A DNA stretch of 64,000 nt, taken from positions 60,481,640-60,545,639 of the forward strand of contig OX104112.1 in assembly GCA_944474755.1 (NCBI GenBank), read 5' to 3'. Each line of letters starts with the position of its first letter. Positions within the stretch are counted from its first letter, which is position 1. Source of the stretch: Limnoperna fortunei. Lineage: Eukaryota > Mollusca > Bivalvia > Mytilida > Modiolidae. Both the position numbers and the translations under genes were made by a program. This document shows, piece by piece, positions 58,021 through 64,000 of the stretch. The notes beneath the pieces are model-generated. The model was given only the letters and a program-made list of their open reading frames with translations. It was not told where the DNA came from and did no database searches.

Positions 58021-59508
58021 CATTGTATTGTACATAGTACGGATATTTAACGAACATTAAACATTGTATTGACTTAGCATATGACAATACATATGTATTT
58101 AACTGAGAAAATTGGACAATTTCGCGCAGGTGCTAAACTGGCATAAATGTACGAGTCATAATGCCATTGATATAATTGTAGATTACAATAAAACTAATTA
58201 TTTGCAATGCATTTTTTCCACATTGGGGGTACCTGCATTGATGATTTTGTGTGCGAAAACCTCTTAAATTACCTTAAATTACCCCCTCCCTCCCCCTAAA
58301 ACAGTTGCTCGTGTATGTTGAAATGTTAAACTTTATTAGTTCGTTATTTACAACTGAAAATTGTATCTCGTACGGCAAAAATGACTGTAAATTAGGGGTG
58401 AAAAATGAATACCGAATAAAGAAAAACTATTTTCCTTGTTCTTATAACTATCCCTCAAATATGGAACATTTGAGATCAATAATGTTTATAGATTTAAATT
58501 TTGCAATTCATTCGTGTGAATGTTTTTTTTTTTGTATTCATTTTCCCGGTGTATTGTAAACAAATAAGATATTTTTACTTGATTTTGTTTCAAAATTTGA
58601 TTGGTTATTGGTCATTTCACTGAATAACCTCGTTTTGTCATAAAATATGTTAACTGTTTCTAACCTCGAAACATCACATGCGCTTTGGTTTGTATGGCCA
58701 CAACCCCCCCCCCCCCCTTTACCCATTTCAACCCATACCATGACCCCACCCTTACTTTAAATTTGAATGTAAAAATTGTGAGTTTCACCAGAGTTTATCA
58801 TAAGTTGGTATACGAAATAAAATTAGAACCCTTGGTGTTTGTTCATATGTAAATTTGCTTTCATGGTATTGTTTCTGTATCCACTGACCAATAAAAACCA
58901 ACACTTATATTTATTTTATGAAAGGATTTTCTAAAGAAATTAGCAGATAGGAAAACTAAAGGCAAATTTACAAAGACACATTTCTCCAATAAAACTTTAC
59001 TTTGGAAATCCACACCTATACTTAGAGATGTGTATTTTTAGTCCCTATATTCATAAACGCATAAACTGACGAGTAATCTTGATTGAATATACATATATAT
59101 AATGGTATACGTCAATTTTAAAATTTAAATTTAATAAATTTAATTATATACAATATTATCAATGTCATTTTCTGTAAATAGAATGTCACGTGACATTAGG
59201 GGAATCCCAGGTTATTTGTTTACAGTGAATTGAAATTCCTGTTTGATAAAAAGATAAATAGGTCATCCACGGTTTGTGTAAATGTTTCCTTAAACCTCTA
59301 CACAGAAAGATTGTCTGCAGTTAATACAAGTAAGTTAACAATTGTTTAGGGAAATTGAAAGTCCTTGTCGACAATATAAACATATGACTAGAGTTACTTG
59401 CTGTTATACAACGTAATACTTATGGTCACGACACTTTGGTGTATATTTATCACTCATGTTGTTTACTTCCGTTTTATATATAGATCAGTACGTATCTCCA
59501 TCCCCATC
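58021..59508. other. No supported gene; homopolymer tracts
   Basis: AT-rich with a C-run at about 58704-58717 and a CCCCTCCC patch near 58276-58296. Nothing coding. Confidence 0.4.
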
Positions 59509-59632
59509 TCCTACCGAAGGTCGGGGGTTCTCTCCAGGTCCGGCTTCCTCCCCCCCCCCCCAAAAAAAAAAAACTGGACGCCATGAAATAGGTACAAATT
59601 TGCTGAAAGTGGCGTTAAACATCATTTAATAT
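59509..59632 (+). mobile_element. SINE 3' half
   Basis: CTACCGAAGGTCGGGGGTTC, then a C-run/A-run and ACTGGACGCCATGAAATAGG, then GGCGTTAAACATCATTTAA. The tRNA head is missing. The expanded (C)n(A)n replaces the usual CCCCCAATAAAAA. Confidence 0.75.
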
Positions 59633-59770
59633 AAATCAAACCCCATCTATTGCCTCTACAACAGTTAACATGGTGCATCCCCATATATTGCCTCTTCAAA
59701 AGTGAGCATTGTGCCCCCATCCCTCTATTGTACGTCGCCTTTTGACCCTGCCTTAGAACCGACGCAGCGC

Positions 59771-60025
59771 AGTGGCGGATCCAGAGGGGGGGTCCAGGGG
59801 GTCCGGACCCCCCCTTTCGTTTTGACAAGCCTTCTTTTTTTTTTGTTTTAGCATAACAAAATGACATTTTAACGGACATGTTTTAGGTGTCAGGAAATCG
59901 TCAGAATGCAGGATTTTACACCATTTCGTTCAGAGCTTCTGGGGCCCCCTGCCGTAATACGACCTCTGCGGGACAAATTTGGACCCCCCATTTCATTTGA
60001 GGCTGCATCCGCCCCCGCAGCATCT
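59771..60025. mobile_element. GTGGCGGATCC-type repeat element
   Basis: It opens CAGTGGCGGATCCAGAGGGG and closes GGCTGCATCCGCCCCCGCAG, imperfect inverted ends of about 15 bp, with GGGTCCGGACCCCCC just inside. Sequences with these ends are familiar as short DNA-transposon derivatives in many invertebrates; the superfamily is not assigned. Confidence 0.6.
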
Positions 60026-60115
60026 GTTTGATTAAAGACTATTTTGACTGAACTTGTGAATTTACAAATTATTGATAACGATCTATACATGTATGTCCTA
60101 ATTAAGAAATAATTC

Positions 60116-60307
60116 ATGGATACCATACTTTATTGTCGTTTTAACATGGGTGGGCATTATATTCTTGAATATTTTGCCCCGAGCGATAGCGGTATGAATT
60201 ATTTCGATTCTGATTATGACAAATACGATAATCTGTACAGTGAAGCGGCATATAAATGTGCGCTAGTGAATAGCTGTTCCACGTACCTCCCGTGTGGCAT
60301 AATGTAG
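60116..60307 (+). CDS. Possible small ORF, 63 residues, unknown
   Basis: This ORF (MDTILYCRFNMGGHYILEYF, later SGMNYFDSDYDKYDNLYSEA, ending CALVNSCSTYLPCGIM) is richer in G+C and more even in composition than the surrounding spacer. It has several Asp-Tyr pairs and four Cys. It has no recognised family, no convincing splice sites, and could be part of an unrecognised repeat. It is listed because it looks more protein-like than other short ORFs nearby. Confidence 0.2.
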   Translation: MDTILYCRFNMGGHYILEYFAPSDSGMNYFDSDYDKYDNLYSEAAYKCALVNSCSTYLPCGIM

Positions 60308-61139
60308 AGTGGTGGAAACATAATTAAATTGCTGAATGTTGTATCATGCAAATCGCTAAATTCAGACTTAAAATAACAACTTAATTAACAGTAACGATGA
60401 TTATGGTTTAAAAAATTAAGTTTTTTAAATAAAATTTAAACGACGTCAACCAAAATTGACTTGCGCATGTGCGAACTAAATTTATTGGAATTTTAACACG
60501 GCTTTGTTTACATAGCCAAAGCAGGACGTCATATTAGAATAGTCTATATTATAATGTATAAGCCCTGACAGACAATAAAGATAACATAAGCAATTTTAAT
60601 GAAACTAGTCCAATCACATTTCCCTTCGAACATGTCGAATGCATGCTCTTTGAATTTGAGTGATATTTTTCTCTGCTGGTAATAAAATTAATTGAATTAA
60701 ATATTAACACTGAAATTAAACATAGTGTAAATACCCACATGTAAAATGTACTCATGACATAATATATAGTTCAGAAAATAGACCAATGGCTTTTCTTTCC
60801 TTAATATGAAAATCTTCAAAAATAACACAGAAGTAAATATAGTTTTGTTGCTCATTAGACAAAATGTATAATAAGTATTTAGGTTAATTTCAGATCTACC
60901 TTTTTTATTTCGGAACAAAGTAGACTAATTATGCAAGTGTAATACATTTTTAAATGTTGTTAGCTATTCAGAGAATTGTATATGTCAAAAAATAAAGCTT
61001 GTTTGTTCCGAATGCTTGTGTGGACAGGTTGACGCACCTACTAATACTTTATTCTCATAAACATACAAGTTACAGAGAAATTATCAAAACAATATTAATA
61101 TAATAGTACATGTGTAAGCAAATAACAATAAATAGTTAA
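60308..61139. other. 3' flank of the LINE and spacer
   Basis: The first part is AT-rich spacer. The part near 60980-61139 is likely the 3' untranslated end of the minus-strand LINE, with no clear poly(A) tail or tandem tail repeat visible. Confidence 0.35.
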
Positions 61140-64000
61140 CTAACCAGGAGGGACGACCTTTGATAACACAATTCTTATAAATTTCGATAATTTTTCTAGT
61201 ACACTAACATCTCTTGTACAAAATAGTTGATTAAATTTTAACGTATTTGCATTTTTATGGCAATAATTTGGTAAAAGTTTTTTCCTATCGATACTAAAGA
61301 AGTTACATACTAAAATGTAATGGTATTCATCACCAATTTCATTAAGATTACATAAACTGCACAGTCGTTCATTTCTCGGTATTTTGCGCCACCTACCCGT
61401 TTCAATGGGCAAACGGTGGGATCCACATCTAAATTTACAAATATTATACAATAAATATGCAGGTAATAGTGATAAATAATTTTCAAAACCAAAGCTATTT
61501 TTAAACATTCTATAACATGTTGTTTTTGGCGAGTTGAAAATGTCGGAAGACCAGTCTTGGATAAATTGGTCTTTTAGTCTTAATTCTACACATTTTTCTA
61601 TCCATTCCGGAGAATAATAATTTTGGAGTACCCAAACGTTTGATAAACCACAGTTATCAAATATATTCTTTATAAACATTAACCATTTGCATTCAATGCC
61701 GTTATTAACAAAATTCGCAAAAAGTAATTTATAAAGTATTGATGAAATTTTATTCTCATCTCCATTCACTAATCGACACCAGAACTTTACCATTCGTACT
61801 TTTACTGTTAATGATATGGGAAACCTTCCTAGTTCGCCATAAATAATACTATTTGGTGTTGTCTGTCTCAAGTTTAAAATAATTTTACAGAACCTTAAAT
61901 GTACTCTTTCTAGTATATCAAGACTTTCAAAACCCCAGATTTCTGAGCCATAGAGTAATATTGTCGTGATAACACTATCAAACAAATCTAACTGACATTC
62001 GATAGATAAATTGTGCCTTCTACATTTCTGCAATAAACTATATATTGCTTTTGTACCCTGTTCTTTTAAAAATTTTATAGTGGTTAAAAAGGACCCACTT
62101 TTTGCAAAAAATACTCCTAGATATTTGTAATCTTTGACAATTTCAATTTCTGCATTATTTAAATAATATTTTTCATTTCTTGATATTTTACCCCTAGAAA
62201 ATATTAGGATTTTTGTTTTTTCGATATTAACGTTAAGTTTCCAATCTTCACAATATTGTCCAAATGTGTTTAACATACGCTGCAAATCTTCGCTAGACTC
62301 TGACAATAATATTGTATCGTCTGCATATAGAAACAACAAAATTTTAACAAAGATCATTAATTCATTTTCTGCATCATAACTAATAGATTCTACACCCTTT
62401 ACATAATTGTGTTCCAGATACGATTGTAAGTCATTTAAATACAAAGAAAATAATACGGGGGAGAGGTTTTCTCCTTGTCTAACTCCGATTTCACATTTAA
62501 AATATCCAGAACATTCATTATTATGTTTAATGTATGATTTCACTTCTTCATACATATTTTGCAAAATTCTTAAAAATCGACCATTTATATTATTTTCAAA
62601 AAGTTTAAAAAACAGTGAATTTCTGTGGACTGAGTCAAACGCTTTTTCAAAATCGATAAAAGCACAGTGAAGTTTTTTCTTTTTGACCCGTAATAACTCA
62701 ACTAAAGTATACAATGAAAAGATATGATCATTCGTGGAATAACCACTTCTAAAGCCTGCTTGATTTTGATGTAACAACAAAGATTCCTCTATAAAAGTGT
62801 TAAGTCTACTGTTCAATACCGAGGTAAAAATTTTACCTAAACAAGACAACAATGTAATCGGCCTATAGTTTTTCGGCTCTAATTTATCACCTTTATTCTT
62901 ATAAATCGGTACAATAATACCAGTAAGCCATGCTTCAGGCAAAATACCCGTTTCAAATACTAAATTGAACAAAAGTACAAATAGTTCACTCATTACATTA
63001 AACGATGAAGATATGTATTCATTAATAATATCGTCATCTCCGGGTGATTTGTTGTTTTTTGCAGTTTGTATAGCTCTTCTAATTTCTTCTATTGTTATTG
63101 CACCATTTAACCCTTCATTTTGTTCATTATTGACATTATTTTGTATATCAAAATCATTGCCACTATCAAATTTATTTCTATTCAAATCTTTGAAAAAATC
63201 AAACAAAACATTAATTGCAATATTTGGATTTACTCTTTTTCTATCAGTATTCAAAATTTTCCAGAATTCTTTTGGGTTTCTAAATCTCATTTTTTTCATT
63301 TTTATTCGCATTTGCCTATTAAACTTAATAATATTTTTATCCATAGTTTTTTTATAGTTCGTTTCGGTGAGTTTTAATCTACTCTTAAACAGATTTGAAC
63401 CATACTTTTTGAATAATCGCTTCGCTTTTCTGTACTCTTTTCTAGATTTTTTACAGTCTTCATTAAACCACAATTGTTTTCTTTTACAATCGATAGTATT
63501 ATTCTCTACATTCCTTTTTACGTTTGATTTGCCAAGTGTTTTTTCAGCGGATAGTAATAAAATATCAGTAATTTCTTGTACATATTTATTTATATCATCT
63601 TTGGTCACAACCCCTTTATCGTGAGAAGCATTCAGCAGACTCGAATGTAAAACTACAACTCTGTCTCGGTCTAGATTATGTTCAAATATATTTTTCTTAT
63701 CTGGTTTCCATTTCCTGATATTTGTAGCTAAATGTACACGTTCTTTATTTTTCGACTTAGAAAGGTTTTCATTTACAGCTAAAGAGAGCGCAATTGGTGA
63801 ATGTATATCGGAAAAAAGCTTACTAAAATTAATAACCTCAAAATCATTTACACAATATAAGAATAATGCAGTACTAATTACGTAATCAATAACACTACAG
63901 TTTTTACTTGTGAGTTTACCGATGATATCTTTACCGACTCTACCATTAAAAATAAACATATTGTTATTCTTACAAAATTCTATTAATTTTCTACCGTACC
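61140..64000 (-). mobile_element. LINE (non-LTR retrotransposon) ORF2, 5' end beyond window
   Basis: An uninterrupted reading frame runs from the right edge to a stop at 61140. Counting from the Met at 63959 it has 939 residues, but the frame is open upstream (YGRKLIEFCKNNN precedes it), so that Met is internal. The first 60 residues are the C-terminal part of an APE-type endonuclease (NGRVGK, VIDYV, SDIHSPI). The reverse transcriptase follows: RPITLLS (366-372), AFIDFEKAFDSV (433-444), GVRQGE (492-497) and catalytic YADD (545-548). A CCHC finger, Cys867-Cys870-His880-Cys885, lies near the C-terminus; no RNase H is seen. It copies its RNA at nicked genomic DNA. The architecture fits the Jockey/CR1 side of LINEs. 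No stop or frameshift is visible, so it may be recent. Confidence 0.93.

Overview
The window is AT-rich, gene-poor animal nuclear DNA with long introns and many short dispersed repeats. It most resembles a marine bivalve, probably a mussel-like mollusc. Three things point there: a tRNA-derived SINE family with a (CAAA)n tail present in about a dozen copies, a dispersed repeat opening with TTAGCTCACCTGACCC that I recognise from bivalve genomes, and non-LTR retrotransposon coding of the kind common in bivalves. The species call is inference; nothing in the window proves it.

Three host genes can be supported. (1) 76-2563, plus strand: the last three coding exons of a fatty-acid-binding-protein (FABP/CRABP) gene; its first exon lies left of the window. 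(2) 29114-36356, plus strand: a complete five-exon DUSP22 (JSP1/JKAP-type) dual-specificity phosphatase of 250 residues, with the myristoylation-type MGNGMNK start, Asp57 and Cys88 in the human register, and a long acidic C-terminal tail. (3) About 20719 down to at least 5401, minus strand: an unrecognised gene with one 2-kb exon encoding a disordered Ser/Asn/Cys-rich protein whose ORF runs into a GTAAGT donor, followed by smaller exons (one of only 26 nt) whose phases join in frame. Whether all these exons belong to one transcript is a prediction.

The rest is repeat-dominated. 4-11 kb (introns of gene 3): SINEs, a 353-bp TIR element with a 9-bp target duplication, and small hairpin elements. 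9-14 kb: a 0.6-0.8 kb segment present twice, the second copy bracketed by 103-bp direct repeats. 22-28 kb: a retroelement 3' fragment and a cluster of palindromic MITE-like elements. 29-31 kb: a TTAGCTCACCTG repeat inside DUSP22 intron 1, itself interrupted by a SINE with a clean 14-bp target duplication. 39-45 kb: SINEs and a decayed LINE carrying gag-like and endonuclease coding. 45-49 kb: a second duplicated segment, one copy split by a 1.7-kb insert. 50-54 kb: decayed fragments of a YIDD-type (possibly Penelope-like) reverse transcriptase. 57-60 kb: more SINEs and a GTGGCGGATCC-type repeat. 61-64 kb: a long uninterrupted LINE ORF2 (endonuclease C-terminus, reverse transcriptase, CCHC motif) on the minus strand, running off the right edge.

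No operon, CRISPR array, rRNA or free-standing tRNA gene was seen. The nearest thing to an undescribed system is gene 3 together with the two segment duplications that carry unusually long flanking repeats.
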